From NCBI RefSeq assembly GCF_005405125.1, contig NZ_BJDL01000018.1:1-64000 (forward strand): a DNA stretch of 64,000 bases, written 5' to 3'. The notes beneath the pieces are model-generated. The model worked only from the letters and a program-made list of their open reading frames with translations. It was not told the origin of the DNA and did no database searches. Source of the DNA: Lactiplantibacillus songbeiensis. GTDB lineage: Bacteria; Bacillota; Bacilli; Lactobacillales; Lactobacillaceae. Below are positions 23,923 through 34,043 of this stretch, in pieces; positions within the stretch are counted from its first letter, which is position 1; the number at the start of each line of letters is the position of its first letter. A program made the translations under genes and the position numbers.

Positions 23923-26900
23923 TTAGTTAAATTCTAATTGATAGTGTACATGACTCTCTCCATTCCCATTAGGAATCACTTGTAATTGAGCGGGTAATTG
24001 TTCCTCTAATTCGCTGACATGGCTAATAATGCCAATCATCCGTGATTGGCCCTCAACCGTCTGCAAAGCTTCCATCGCCATCGCTAACGCATCCTCATCT
24101 AATGAACCAAAGCCTTCATCGATAAACAAGGCATCGATCTTAATGCCGCCTGCTTGATTTTGAATCACTTCCGCTAACGCTAGCGCCAAGGACAACGCGG
24201 CAATAAAGCTTTCACCACCTGACAAAGTATGGACGCTCCGAACTTTACCAGCATTGTCATCATAAATATTAATTTCAAGTCCAGTGCCATTACGATACGT
24301 GCCGACTGCTTCATCTAATTGGAATTGGTAACGACCACCAGTCAGTTGCCGCAACCGTGTATTACCGGTTGCCAGAACCTTTTGCAAATAAGTTTGCAGG
24401 ACAAATCGTTCCAAACTTAGCTTCTGTTGACCGCTCCCATTGGCCACCGCTGATAATTGGGCCAACTGGGCTAATGCCGCCTGCTGGTCATGGACTTGTG
24501 TCAGGATCCGCTGCATCTGCTCGACTAACTTTTGATTAGCTTGCATTGTCTGCTGTAATTGATAGTAAGCCGTTTCTGCTTGTTGTTCCGCGGTCGTCGC
24601 CTCAGTAACGGCTATGTCCAATGCCGCCATATCTGGCACCGGACGATCAGCGATCGTTTGTTTAACCGTTGCAATCCGACCGGTCAATTGTGATTGTTGC
24701 TGGTCATACGTCTTAATGGTCTCTCGTAATGCTGGCAACTGGGTAACTGCGGTCAATTGGGCCGTTAAGCGGTCAAAATCAGCCGCCCCCCACCGGGTCA
24801 CCATTGCTGCTGTTAAGTGTTGTTGCTGCAAAGTCACCGCTGACTTTGCAGTTGCTAGATCTGTACCGGCAGTCTTTAATTGGGCCGTTGTTGCCGTTAA
24901 TCGGGCTTCGACAGTACTCAATTGCTGTTGGGCTTGCGTAACGGCTTGTTCATAGTTATTCTGAGCCGCCGTCAATTGTTGCAAATAAGCTTCTAAAGCT
25001 TGCAACGTTGGATAATCTGATGATAATTGTTGTCGCTGATCAGCCAATTTGGTTTCTAATTGGACGACGGTTTGTTGGGCCGTCGTCACCGCTGTGGCTT
25101 GTTGCTGTTGTTGGCGCTGTAGATCTGCAATCGTGGTTGTCAATTCAACTAAGGCAGTCTTAGCGGTCTGCGCTGCTGTTTGTGCGTTTTGATTAGCCGT
25201 CACGTCACGATCCAGTTGCGCTTGCCGTTCAGTCATCGCCGTTTGTAACTGTGACAACGTGGTATAAGTCAAAGCTAATTTGGTGGTGACCACCTGCTGT
25301 AACATTGCCGCAGTATCCGTTAGTTCTTGCTGTGCAGTTATTTGCTGCGTCTGTAAGCTTCTAAGTTGGCCTTGTAAGTCCGCCAGCTTAGCGGCCGCTT
25401 GATTACTTTTAGTTTGTGCTGTTTTAACGGCGGCTTCTGACACGGTTACCGTCTCGTTCGAGGCCGGTGCAGGATGTTCCAAGCTCCCACAGACTGGACA
25501 AGGCGTTCCAGGTTGCAAATGTTGACTTAAAATCGCAATCTGTTCACTTGCCCAATCACTATCTAACCGTTGATAAACAGCCAAGGCTTGATCAGCTACA
25601 GTCTGTTGCTGGGCCACCGCCTTCACTTGGCTATCAATCGTAACTTGTTGCTGATCAACCAAATGTTGCTGTTTTTCTACTAACTTGACTTGAGTCGTCA
25701 CCGCATCCAAATCGTGACGTTGCGTCGTTAAACTAGCCTGTTGTTGCATTAGTTCTGGTAACTGATTACTCGTGGTGGTCAACGTTTGTTGTTGGACATC
25801 TGCTTGCTGTAACTTAGCAGCTACGGTCGTTTGTGCAGCTTTAGCGTCAGTCAATGTCTGTTGGGCCTGTTTTAAAGCGACTGACGTTTGATCGACCTGT
25901 TCATAAACAGCTTTTTTGGCCGTTAACGTCGTAATGGTTGCTTGGCGCGCTTTAGCTTCTGCTGCTTGATCAGTTAATTGTTGGGCCGCCGTTTTGGCTA
26001 CCTGCTGATCACTGGTTAATTGCTGCTGTCGTGTCGTCAACTTATCTTGACGGGTAGTTTGCGTTTGGACCTGTTGTTGCGCCGTTTGTAGCTGCTGAGC
26101 TGTGGGCGCCAACGTTTGCACCCATTCTAAGGCCTGAACCTGTTGGCGTTGTTGGTCAATTGTCGGCGCTTGTGTCGTTAACACCTGTTGATCAGCTAAC
26201 AACTTAGTCAATTCCGCATGATTTTGCTGTAAGGCTTGACCAGTTTGCTGCGCTGCCTGGGCTTGTTTTAAAGTCGCTTTAGCCGTTTCAAACTGACCAG
26301 CTAATTCCTGATAAGTAACCTGTTGGGTCTGCTGTTCAACTAACTGCTGATCGACGGCGGCTTGCGGTGCAAGGTCGGCCGCATCTTCGACAGATAAGTC
26401 CTGCCAAGTTAACTGTTGCTGATAAGTTTGTAACTTTTGGGTAGCGACTTCATTGGCTTTTTGCTGTTGCTTTAATTGCTGTTTAAGCTGTCCGGCCCAA
26501 CGACTATATAAGCTTGTCCCGAAAATATCGCGCAACACTTTTTCTTTGTCATCGCTATTGGCCATCAAGAATTGTCGAAATTGGCCCTGAGGTAATAGGA
26601 CAATCTGTGAAAATTGCTCCCGCGTCAACTGGAGTAAGTCCCGCACATATGATTGAACTGCATTGACCTTTGTATACTCATCAATTTCTTGATCATTGAC
26701 ATCAAAGACGGTCAACGTGACTGCCGCTGGTTGCTTATGGGTGCCCTCACCACGCTTCTTAGCCACAATTTGTTCAGGTTCCCGAACAATTTGATAAGTG
26801 CGCTTTTTATGGGCAAATGTAAAGGTGACCCTCGTCGTATCCGTCATCGTCGCAAAGTCTGAGCGCATCTGCCGGACTTCACGGTCACCACCGGAAGTCC

Positions 26901-27060
26901 CACCAAATAACGCAAAACACATCGCATCAAAGATCGTCGTCTTCCCAGCACCGGTCTTACCACTAATCAAAAAGACGGGGAAATCATTGAACTTGGTAAA
27001 ATCAATCGTTTGATGCCGATATGGACCGAAAAAGTCTAATTTTAACGTTAATGGTCGCAT
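23923..27060 (-). CDS. sbcC: SbcC, ATPase subunit of the SbcCD nuclease
   Basis: A 1045-aa SMC-like protein. Walker A SGKTGAGKTT is near residue 35. Long coiled coils very rich in Gln surround a central zinc hook CPVCGS at about residue 520, exactly mid-protein. The ABC signature LSGGESF and Walker B ALFIDEGFGSLDED are near the C-terminus. With SbcD it cleaves hairpins and protein-blocked DNA ends. Start at 27060 is 7 nt from GGAGG; the upstream frame to 27108 overlaps sbcD and is rejected. Lies 2 nt after sbcD. Confidence 0.95.
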   Translation of the reverse strand: MRPLTLKLDFFGPYRHQTIDFTKFNDFPVFLISGKTGAGKTTIFDAMCFALFGGTSGGDREVRQMRSDFATMTDTTRVTFTFAHKKRTYQIVREPEQIVAKKRGEGTHKQPAAVTLTVFDVNDQEIDEYTKVNAVQSYVRDLLQLTREQFSQIVLLPQGQFRQFLMANSDDKEKVLRDIFGTSLYSRWAGQLKQQLKQQQKANEVATQKLQTYQQQLTWQDLSVEDAADLAPQAAVDQQLVEQQTQQVTYQELAGQFETAKATLKQAQAAQQTGQALQQNHAELTKLLADQQVLTTQAPTIDQQRQQVQALEWVQTLAPTAQQLQTAQQQVQTQTTRQDKLTTRQQQLTSDQQVAKTAAQQLTDQAAEAKARQATITTLTAKKAVYEQVDQTSVALKQAQQTLTDAKAAQTTVAAKLQQADVQQQTLTTTSNQLPELMQQQASLTTQRHDLDAVTTQVKLVEKQQHLVDQQQVTIDSQVKAVAQQQTVADQALAVYQRLDSDWASEQIAILSQHLQPGTPCPVCGSLEHPAPASNETVTVSEAAVKTAQTKSNQAAAKLADLQGQLRSLQTQQITAQQELTDTAAMLQQVVTTKLALTYTTLSQLQTAMTERQAQLDRDVTANQNAQTAAQTAKTALVELTTTIADLQRQQQQQATAVTTAQQTVVQLETKLADQRQQLSSDYPTLQALEAYLQQLTAAQNNYEQAVTQAQQQLSTVEARLTATTAQLKTAGTDLATAKSAVTLQQQHLTAAMVTRWGAADFDRLTAQLTAVTQLPALRETIKTYDQQQSQLTGRIATVKQTIADRPVPDMAALDIAVTEATTAEQQAETAYYQLQQTMQANQKLVEQMQRILTQVHDQQAALAQLAQLSAVANGSGQQKLSLERFVLQTYLQKVLATGNTRLRQLTGGRYQFQLDEAVGTYRNGTGLEINIYDDNAGKVRSVHTLSGGESFIAALSLALALAEVIQNQAGGIKIDALFIDEGFGSLDEDALAMAMEALQTVEGQSRMIGIISHVSELEEQLPAQLQVIPNGNGESHVHYQLEFN

Positions 27061-27062
27061 CG

Positions 27063-28184
27063 CTACCCCTCCTCTTTCATCGCCGCTGTTAGCGCAGTTT
27101 GCGCCCACTGCTGCTGCTGATCAGTCAAGTCATCATCGGTCGTTTGCTCAAAGAACTTTGCTAGCAACGTCATTGGATCAAGATTGGGATCAATCTTGGT
27201 CGCTGGATTGTTCGTCAAGACCGGCCCATTGACCCGCTCTAACTCAATGATATGCGGATAAACGTCCCTTAACGCTTGCATCACATTAGGAATCACCCGC
27301 TGGTCAGTTAGCTGAACAGCCAAATAATCATCTTTTGCTTGTTGCTGATAAAAAGCTGGTGTGGTTAATGTTTCGAAACTCCCCGTTAACACCCGCACAT
27401 CGCGAATTGGGGTGAGCGGTTTAAAGGTTAATTTGAATGGATCGGTATCTACAATCCAAACGCCCTTTGTTTGCGTAGCCTCGGAAATCGAGAATTTAAC
27501 TGGTGAGCCACTATACCGAACTCGTGCTGCTTGCAAAGCATCTTTACCATGCAGATGGCCTAGTGCTACGTAATCAAACGGTGCTAACAAATCGACCGGA
27601 ATCGCATTTAAGCCACCAACTGTGACCTGCGTTTCCGAATCAACATGTTCACTACCGGCCGCAAAAAAGTGGGCCACTAAAACGTGCTTTTTATCAGGCG
27701 CAAAAGTCGCCTGCATCGCCGCAACAATCTTGACCATTGCTTGTTGAACGGTGCGTAAGTCATCGTCTTCAAAGTATTGTCGCGCTTCAAAGGGCTCGAA
27801 ATAAGGCAGTAAGTAAAACTGCGTATCACCCATCGTAATCGGGGTAAACGCTTGGCTCAACTTCGTATTTAAGTAGAAGTTCGTCGCCTTAAACCACGCA
27901 CTCCCTGTCCGTAACCGGGCCGCACTGTCATGATTCCCACTAATCGCTAATAAGGGTAACCGGTGCGTTAAGTTCATGTCCATTAACATACTATTTAATT
28001 GTTTGACCGCCGTTTCATTCGGAATTGCCCGATCATATAAGTCGCCCGCAATCACAACCGCGTCCACTTGTTCATCCAGTGCCAGCTTTAAAATCTGTTC
28101 ATAGGCCGCCTGCTGTTCTGCCTGCAGATCAAATCCATGTAGTTTCTTACCTAAATGCCAATCCGCAGTATGTAAAAAACGCAT
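27063..28184 (-). CDS. sbcD: SbcD, nuclease subunit of SbcCD
   Basis: A 373-aa metallophosphoesterase of the Mre11/SbcD family. Metal motifs in order: DWHLGK (HTADWHLG), GDLYDR, GNHDSA and AHFFAAGSEH, then ALGHLHG. The C-terminal capping domain is followed by the SbcC-binding region. Mn-dependent nuclease acting with SbcC on palindromic DNA, which is pertinent because the window contains many hairpin-forming repeats. First gene of the sbcDC pair. Confidence 0.95.
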   Translation of the reverse strand: MRFLHTADWHLGKKLHGFDLQAEQQAAYEQILKLALDEQVDAVVIAGDLYDRAIPNETAVKQLNSMLMDMNLTHRLPLLAISGNHDSAARLRTGSAWFKATNFYLNTKLSQAFTPITMGDTQFYLLPYFEPFEARQYFEDDDLRTVQQAMVKIVAAMQATFAPDKKHVLVAHFFAAGSEHVDSETQVTVGGLNAIPVDLLAPFDYVALGHLHGKDALQAARVRYSGSPVKFSISEATQTKGVWIVDTDPFKLTFKPLTPIRDVRVLTGSFETLTTPAFYQQQAKDDYLAVQLTDQRVIPNVMQALRDVYPHIIELERVNGPVLTNNPATKIDPNLDPMTLLAKFFEQTTDDDLTDQQQQWAQTALTAAMKEEG

Positions 28185-28197
28185 CTAGTGGTCCCCC

Positions 28198-28560
28198 TTT
28201 TAAGTTATCTCTACTGTCGTCGTTTCATCAATCGCATAATTAGTCTAATTATAAAACAGTTGCCCGCTGATTTTAGATTGAAAAGGTCCATCATCTATAT
28301 AATTCGTTTTTTTACTTCATTTCTGTGCCTCTTGGTTAAGTTAACCAACTTAGCGGGCTATCGTCAACCGACTTGGGCCTAACATCATTTTTATATGATT
28401 AACAAGTGTCCCTATCCGCTAATCATCAATTCGCCATCATAATAAGGCTCAGACCGCGACCGGCCTACTAAAACAATTGTATTTAACTTATCTAAATCAT
28501 TAATATCGTAAGTATATTACAAGCGACGTAGCCAAAAGTATTGTAAAATAAGGCTGTATT
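28198..28560. other. Divergent sbcD/aquaporin intergenic region
   Basis: About 360 bp of AT-rich sequence. A minus-strand TATAAT near 28250 may serve sbcD. A small dyad TAAGTTAACCAACTTA occurs near 28338. Otherwise I see no gene or repeat. Confidence 0.45.
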
Positions 28561-28593
28561 AGCAATCTATTCTAAAAAAGGAGCGTGGCTTTT

Positions 28594-29244
28594 ATGCGCA
28601 AATATTTTGCCGAATTTCTCGGCACCTTCATGCTAGTCTTTCTTGGGACTGGCGCCGTCGTCATTGGTAAAGGCGATGTTTTAACAATTGGGTTGGCCTT
28701 TGGGTTAGCCATCACCGTTTCCGCTTATGCCTTTGGGGGAATTTCAGGTGGTCACTTTAATCCAGCAGTCACCACCGCGATGCTCATTAATCGTCGGATG
28801 GAAATGCGGGATGCTCTCGGTTACATCATCGGCCAGATTCTTGGTGCGATTGTGGCTTCCGCGGCCATCCGCAGTTTCGTCAGTGCAGCCGGTTTAGCAA
28901 CTAACTCACTTGGTCAAACCGACTTTAGTAAGATCAACAGCGGCATGGCGTTTTTCGTTGAAGCTTTAGTGACATTCATCTTCTTAATGGTCATCTTGAA
29001 TGTGACGAGTGCGGCTCATGGCAACAGTGACTTTGCTGGTTTGATTATCGGGGTTACTTTAGCCTTCTTAATCATCGTGGCGTTGAACTTGACCGGTGGT
29101 TCCTTGAACCCCGCCCGTTCAATCGGCCCAGCTATCTTTGTTGGCGGTACCGCTGTTTCACACTTATGGGTCTACATTTTAGCCCCCGAAGTTGGTGCAG
29201 TTCTCGCCGCTTACTGCTCACGGTTATTGGGTAGTGAAGATTAA
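28594..29244 (+). CDS. MIP-family channel, aquaporin type
   Basis: A 216-aa six-helix channel. The two pore motifs are HFNPAVTT and SLNPARSIGP. Ser after the second NPAR, and the small length, fit water-selective aquaporins rather than glycerol facilitators, which have Asp (compare GlpF at 36585 with NPARD). Start at the ATG 28594, 10 nt after GGAG; a GTG at 28585 is too close to the SD. Monocistronic with its own terminator. Role in osmotic water or small-solute flux. Confidence 0.9.
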   Translation: MRKYFAEFLGTFMLVFLGTGAVVIGKGDVLTIGLAFGLAITVSAYAFGGISGGHFNPAVTTAMLINRRMEMRDALGYIIGQILGAIVASAAIRSFVSAAGLATNSLGQTDFSKINSGMAFFVEALVTFIFLMVILNVTSAAHGNSDFAGLIIGVTLAFLIIVALNLTGGSLNPARSIGPAIFVGGTAVSHLWVYILAPEVGAVLAAYCSRLLGSED

Positions 29245-29253
29245 TTTGGACGC

Positions 29254-29295
29254 ATAAAACCACTAACGAAGATTTCGTTAGTGGTTTTATTTAGG
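29254..29295 (+). terminator. Aquaporin gene terminator
   Basis: AAAACCACTAACGAA and TTCGTTAGTGGTTTT form a 15-bp perfect stem ending in TATTT; probably bidirectional. Confidence 0.85.
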
Positions 29296-29321
29296 CCTTT
29301 TTTACGTTAATTAGAACACAA

Positions 29322-30902
29322 CTACACCACATACTTCCGAATCAAATACGTTGGCGTACAACTCCAAGCGTGACAATAGCTATTTAGAATTGGACTGCCA
29401 TAAGGTGAGAACTGCAAGTCTTCCGGTTCAAAGGCTTCAAAGAACGTATCGGCACCTAACGAGACCATCTTGCCCCAATAATCTTTAATCAGTTGAATCC
29501 CATCGGCTTGATGATGCGCTTCAAACAATGCCGCAGCAATGTGATGATACATATATGGCGTTGCAATCCCAGTTACTGGGAAAAGCTTAGCAACCGCCGT
29601 CGTCATTAACGCTTCGTTGGCTTGATCATCTAACACATGGGCCAAGACCATCCACACTTGACTAGCAATATTCACTTCACGCTTAGGACCACTCACAAAC
29701 AATCCTTGATCCGCATCATAGTATGTCTTAATAGCAGCATCTGTATACGTATGAACCAATGCTTCATACTTAGCCGCCGCAGGATCAGCCATGGCCTGTG
29801 CTAAGACCACAGATTGTTTCAGGACATAGATTAAGATCGCCTGTCCAGCCGCTGTCTTATCAATGTCATTGGACCAATCAACAAAGACCGGCCAGTCTTC
29901 ATTTGGTACCAGTAACCCTTGATCATTAACCTGCGTTAGAGCCACCGTTAATTCTTTTTTCGCAATTGGATATAGATCGGTTAAGACTTGCTGATCGTGA
30001 TACTGATCATTAAAATCTTTCAAAGTTGAGATAAAGAATAGACCATAATCATACATAAACGTGTCATCTGGCGTTAATTTCGGTGACGTAAAGACATTGG
30101 CTGGAATCTTGCCATCAGTCGCCGTCATCCCGCCAAATAAATACAAGCACCGCTTAACCAAAGTCGCATCATTAAAGGTGGCGTAGTTTGCCAACGCCTG
30201 TAACCGTAAATCGCCCAACCACAAACGCCGATCCCGTTTAGGACCATCTTCGAAAACGTCTTGCATACAATCATGCAACGTTTTGATGCTGACTTCATCA
30301 ATCCGTTTTAATTCTGGATCATCAATTTTGACCGCCGGAACCGCTGACATTTTAACTGCGCTACTAGTGGTGACCGCGGGATTACTGAAACTAGCTTGCC
30401 ATTTAGGCGAAGTATCCTTCACCTCAATTTCAACATACCGAAACGCATACCGTCTCGGTAACGCTAGATGCGTTGGTAAAACGTCTAAGTGCAACGTTTC
30501 TTCCGCAATCCAAGAACTACTGAGCCAGCCATCATAGCTAGCCGCATCCACCCCAATCTCAGCTGGCGTCTCGGCGAAGGTCAAATGTAAGGTCAACGGC
30601 GCATCCATTGGCGACCCAACCGCATCAATATCGATCGCAAAATGGCCCACTTGATGATCGCCAAAATCCAAAACTAACTTATCATCTTTCTTCAACAAAT
30701 AACTGGGTAACTGCTGAATATCCTGATCACTAGGTTCCGCTCGAAACCCATTAAATGCCGCGTCATCCGCCACAACTTTGACCAGTCGCTGCGGTTTTAC
30801 AACTGCATGTTGCAATGTTGGTCGGTTGGCTTCGGCCTTTGCCAGCAAGTCAGCATCATGATTAAATTGAACATCATGATTAATTTGAAATGTAAATGCC
30901 AT
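29322..30902 (-). CDS. Glycoside hydrolase family 78-like alpha-L-rhamnosidase
   Basis: A 526-aa cytoplasmic glycosidase. An N-terminal beta-sandwich (about 1-175) precedes an (alpha/alpha)6 barrel with the family signature EDGPKRDRRLWLGDLRLQA (acid region) and the C-terminal SYCHAWSCTPTYLIRKY. Shorter than multi-domain GH78 enzymes but similar in layout to the small rhamnosidases of lactobacilli. No signal peptide, so it acts on imported rhamnosides. A perfect cre box and the divergent AraC gene suggest catabolite and inducer control. No rhamnose catabolic genes are in this window. Confidence 0.82.
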   Translation of the reverse strand: MAFTFQINHDVQFNHDADLLAKAEANRPTLQHAVVKPQRLVKVVADDAAFNGFRAEPSDQDIQQLPSYLLKKDDKLVLDFGDHQVGHFAIDIDAVGSPMDAPLTLHLTFAETPAEIGVDAASYDGWLSSSWIAEETLHLDVLPTHLALPRRYAFRYVEIEVKDTSPKWQASFSNPAVTTSSAVKMSAVPAVKIDDPELKRIDEVSIKTLHDCMQDVFEDGPKRDRRLWLGDLRLQALANYATFNDATLVKRCLYLFGGMTATDGKIPANVFTSPKLTPDDTFMYDYGLFFISTLKDFNDQYHDQQVLTDLYPIAKKELTVALTQVNDQGLLVPNEDWPVFVDWSNDIDKTAAGQAILIYVLKQSVVLAQAMADPAAAKYEALVHTYTDAAIKTYYDADQGLFVSGPKREVNIASQVWMVLAHVLDDQANEALMTTAVAKLFPVTGIATPYMYHHIAAALFEAHHQADGIQLIKDYWGKMVSLGADTFFEAFEPEDLQFSPYGSPILNSYCHAWSCTPTYLIRKYVV

Positions 30903-30939
30903 TTTTAAACGCCCCTTTAAGTCTAATTAACCGTACTAT

Positions 30940-30953
30940 TGATATCGCTTTCA
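30940..30953 (-). promoter_or_regulatory. cre box (CcpA site) of the rhamnosidase gene
   Basis: TGAAAGCGATATCA on the minus strand fits the Gram-positive cre consensus TGWAANCGNTNWCA at all positions, 38 bp before the start codon. Confidence 0.7.
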
Positions 30954-31039
30954 TTATCAATTAAACAACGCCCCATGTTTGAATTCAATATGACAACCAC
31001 ACACAAATTATTGCGTAATCACAGGTAATGATTATTTAA

Positions 31040-31068
31040 CTGTCAAGTCACTATTTTATGCGTATAAT
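31040..31068 (+). promoter_or_regulatory. Promoter of the AraC-family gene
   Basis: CTGTCA (31040-31045), 17 bp, TATAAT (31063-31068). A cre-like sequence TAAAAGCGATTACA (31074-31087, one mismatch) follows just before the SD. Confidence 0.6.
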
Positions 31069-31100
31069 AGATTTAAAAGCGATTACAAGGAGGTCAATTC

Positions 31101-32111
31101 ATGGATTTCAGTGAATTAGATCAGCAGTTACGAGCGGAAGATCCGGTCGAAACAGAACAACGTTTACACGGTGGCAACGTCCACGATGTCCAAACTACAG
31201 CCGTACCTAACCAAGCCCCACAGATGCCCAAAGCGACCTTTTTCAAGCGTGGCAACATCTTCATTAACAAGCATCATCGTTACTCATATATGCCGGCGCA
31301 CACTCATGACTTTATTGAGCTCAACTATATGTATGCTGGTCACAGCACCCAATATATTAACGGTGAAAAGATTGAGCTCCGTGAACACGAGATTATCTTG
31401 ATGGATAAAGATATCGTTCAAAAAATCGACTATATTGGTAAAGACGATATTTTAATTAATATTTTAGTCCGCGATGATTCCATCCTGACAAATATCCTAG
31501 CCAATCTTGCCCAGTCTAAAAATCTGGCGACTGAATTTATGGTGAATGCGTCACGCGTCGATGCTATTCATAATAATTTCGTCGTCTTTGATATCCGCCA
31601 AAACACCATGGCAATCGCCCTCATTAACGAACTGATTATTAAAAGCTTCAGTCATGATCGTTATCGCAGTCGTTCGATGAACTTACTGCTATCACTGATT
31701 TTGACCGAGCTTGCCAATTCAATCGAAGTAACCGCTCAAGACGCGGCCGATGCGGATAATAACTTGATGCAACTCTTAAGCTATATTGATAAACACTACA
31801 CGCAACTGACGCTAGCCGAGCTTGGTCAAAAGTTCGGCTATAACAAAAACTACCTTGGCAATAAATTGAAAGCCGAAACGGGCAGTACATTTAAGGGTTT
31901 AATTGACAAAAAACGCTTAGCTGAAGCCCAAGAGCTATTGCTGGAGACCAATTATTCTGTCGCCGAAATCGCCGAACGCGTGGGCTATCAGAGTGCCCCT
32001 TCCTTATTTAAATTATTTGCAAAATACTTGGATTTAACTCCTGCTCAATATAAGACACAACAGTCAATAGCAACCGCACCAACTGGCATTAAATTTCAAT
32101 CACGATCCTAA
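31101..32111 (+). CDS. AraC-family transcriptional regulator with cupin sensor domain
   Basis: A 336-aa regulator. An N-terminal cupin (residues 55-135; HTHDFIELNYMYAG and the ELREHEIILMD strand) probably binds a sugar. The C-terminal double HTH (about 225-325) contains NYLGNKLKAETGSTF and VGYQSAPSLFKLFAKYLDLTPAQYK. AAGGAGG lies 8 nt before the ATG. Divergent from the rhamnosidase-like gene across 198 bp, so it is the likely activator of that gene. Ligand inferred only from position. Confidence 0.88.
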   Translation: MDFSELDQQLRAEDPVETEQRLHGGNVHDVQTTAVPNQAPQMPKATFFKRGNIFINKHHRYSYMPAHTHDFIELNYMYAGHSTQYINGEKIELREHEIILMDKDIVQKIDYIGKDDILINILVRDDSILTNILANLAQSKNLATEFMVNASRVDAIHNNFVVFDIRQNTMAIALINELIIKSFSHDRYRSRSMNLLLSLILTELANSIEVTAQDAADADNNLMQLLSYIDKHYTQLTLAELGQKFGYNKNYLGNKLKAETGSTFKGLIDKKRLAEAQELLLETNYSVAEIAERVGYQSAPSLFKLFAKYLDLTPAQYKTQQSIATAPTGIKFQSRS

Positions 32112-32114
32112 TTC

Positions 32115-32166
32115 AAAAGCCGCATCGGCAACTGCCAAAAGCAGTGACCATGCGGCTTTAATTTAA
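32115..32166 (+). terminator. AraC gene terminator
   Basis: AAAGCCGCAT and ATGCGGCTTTA close a longer hairpin with an inner CTGC/GCAG stem. Confidence 0.7.
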
Positions 32167-32189
32167 CTTATCCAACTGATAAATAACGG

Positions 32190-33932
32190 TTAGGGTTTTC
32201 GGCGCCAATGTCGATACCACGAATGCAGCGTGCCAATTGTCAGCCCAATAATCACGACCACCGCCGTTACATAGCCAAATATCCCAATGTTGGTAATCCA
32301 ACTATTGTCGGAATGGCTCTGGACTAACAACGATGAGCCCACAATTAATGCGGCCAGAATCACCGCCAGTACCACTTTATTGACCATCGTATCAATTCGA
32401 TCAATGAATTGCTTACGATGTGAGAACACGATATTCACGCGGGTCTGCCCATTTTCAAATGTATCCAAGGCGGACAATAACCGGGATGGTAACTTAGGCG
32501 TATCGCGGATGCCTTGCAACGTTGCCAAGGCTGCATCTTCTAGCTCATTACGTAGATTCAAATGCTCACGCATATATTTACGCGCAAATGGCCGGGCGAC
32601 ATCCATCATAGAAAGACTTGGATCCAAGATCTCAACAATACCCTCAATCGTCCCAAACGCCTTGCCAAGCAATGTCACCGCCGGATTAACTTGAATATTA
32701 TTATTGCGGCAAACTTTAACCATTTCAAATAGCAATCCTTGAAAGTCGATATCGCCTAAGCCCGAATTATAATACTGACCTAAAAATGGGGCCAACGCAC
32801 TAAAAAACGCTTCTTCATCAACTTCGCCAGTCCGATTAGAAATGGCAAGAATGGCTTTCCCAACTTGCCGTGTATTTTCAGTTGTGACGGCGATGACCAC
32901 GTTCGCAATCCCGTCCATCAATGCCGGACTAATCGCCCCCATCATGCCAAAGTCCAAGTAGATTAGGCGATACGGTGGTAACGTCCGTTGTCCTAAATGA
33001 CCGGGCTTACGCGGCGCTTTATCCGTATACCCAATATCGCTCGACTTCAATTCCCGTAACAAAATATTCCCTGGATGCGGATCGGCATGGAAAAAACCAT
33101 CTTCAAAAACTTGTTTTAAGAAATTAGTCACTAACGTATGGGCTAAATACCGCCGCTCGTCATCGTACTGATGATTCTCATCCGCATCGGCAGCCGTCAC
33201 CTTCGCCAGAAAATGTTGAATACTCGTCCCCGCCATATATTGATTGACCAATACTTTTTGGGTACTGTAATCGGCGTAAACTCGTGGAACTTGAATAATA
33301 TCATCATGATTATTCAATCGGTAAAAACGGGTGCCGTTACGGACTTCAATACTTGTATCCAATTCATTGAATAATGATCGTTTAATCTCAGCGACCATTT
33401 CACGTAAATCAACGACCGACGATTCCGGGATATACTTCAATAACGGTAACGCCCGTTCAAACAATGAAATATCCAGCGCAACTTCTGCGTCAATCCCCGG
33501 ATGCTGGACCTTCACTACCACCTTTTGACCATTCAGTAAAGTTGCGTGATGGGTTTGTCCCATTGAAGCCGAAGCAAATGGCTGCTCATCAAAATCGGCA
33601 AACATGTCAGTCATCGGCTTACCGGTCTGCGTTTCAATCGTTTGCTTGACCACACTGAAATCATCGCTGCGAACATTGTCTTGCAGCTTTTTAAATTCAT
33701 TAGCAAATGCCGGCTTGACGATATCCGTCCGCGAAGACAAGATTTGGCCAATTTTAATAAAAGTCGGTCCTAACGCTTCAAAAGCCATCCGGACTTGACT
33801 CGGGTGTTTTTGGCGCGCTAAGTTGCTCAATACATTATATTGACGTAAAACACTGACAATCGTTCGAAATCGGGTATGCCGATTTTGGTTACTCTGCCAA
33901 GTGGGGATACGTTTTGAATCGGTTGTCGCCAT
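32190..33932 (-). CDS. AarF/UbiB-family kinase-like membrane protein
   Basis: A 580-aa ABC1/UbiB protein. The KxGQ motif is present as FIKIGQILSSR. The Gly-rich loop is replaced by ASMGQTHHA as usual in the family, with VVKVQHPGI after it, FHADPHPGN as catalytic loop and YLDFGMMG as metal-binding motif. Two C-terminal membrane helices (about 510-530 and 545-565). UbiB proteins assist lipid or quinone metabolism; lactobacilli of this group do not make ubiquinone, so a menaquinone, lipid or membrane stress role is more likely. SD is weak (GCAGGTG). Monocistronic. Confidence 0.88.
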   Translation of the reverse strand: MATTDSKRIPTWQSNQNRHTRFRTIVSVLRQYNVLSNLARQKHPSQVRMAFEALGPTFIKIGQILSSRTDIVKPAFANEFKKLQDNVRSDDFSVVKQTIETQTGKPMTDMFADFDEQPFASASMGQTHHATLLNGQKVVVKVQHPGIDAEVALDISLFERALPLLKYIPESSVVDLREMVAEIKRSLFNELDTSIEVRNGTRFYRLNNHDDIIQVPRVYADYSTQKVLVNQYMAGTSIQHFLAKVTAADADENHQYDDERRYLAHTLVTNFLKQVFEDGFFHADPHPGNILLRELKSSDIGYTDKAPRKPGHLGQRTLPPYRLIYLDFGMMGAISPALMDGIANVVIAVTTENTRQVGKAILAISNRTGEVDEEAFFSALAPFLGQYYNSGLGDIDFQGLLFEMVKVCRNNNIQVNPAVTLLGKAFGTIEGIVEILDPSLSMMDVARPFARKYMREHLNLRNELEDAALATLQGIRDTPKLPSRLLSALDTFENGQTRVNIVFSHRKQFIDRIDTMVNKVVLAVILAALIVGSSLLVQSHSDNSWITNIGIFGYVTAVVVIIGLTIGTLHSWYRHWRRKP

Positions 33933-34043
33933 GCCGTCACCTGCTTTCTTATTTTAAATTTAGTTCTACTGTGATTCTGCTTGGGACTGCTTTAAATAAA
34001 TTCTTTGAATCAAGCAGCCAGTCAACGAATTTTAAATCCATTT

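Noticed and set aside
23207-28184. Plus-strand frames inside sbcC and sbcD
   Set aside because: They are short, lack SD sequences and lie entirely within well-supported minus-strand genes.
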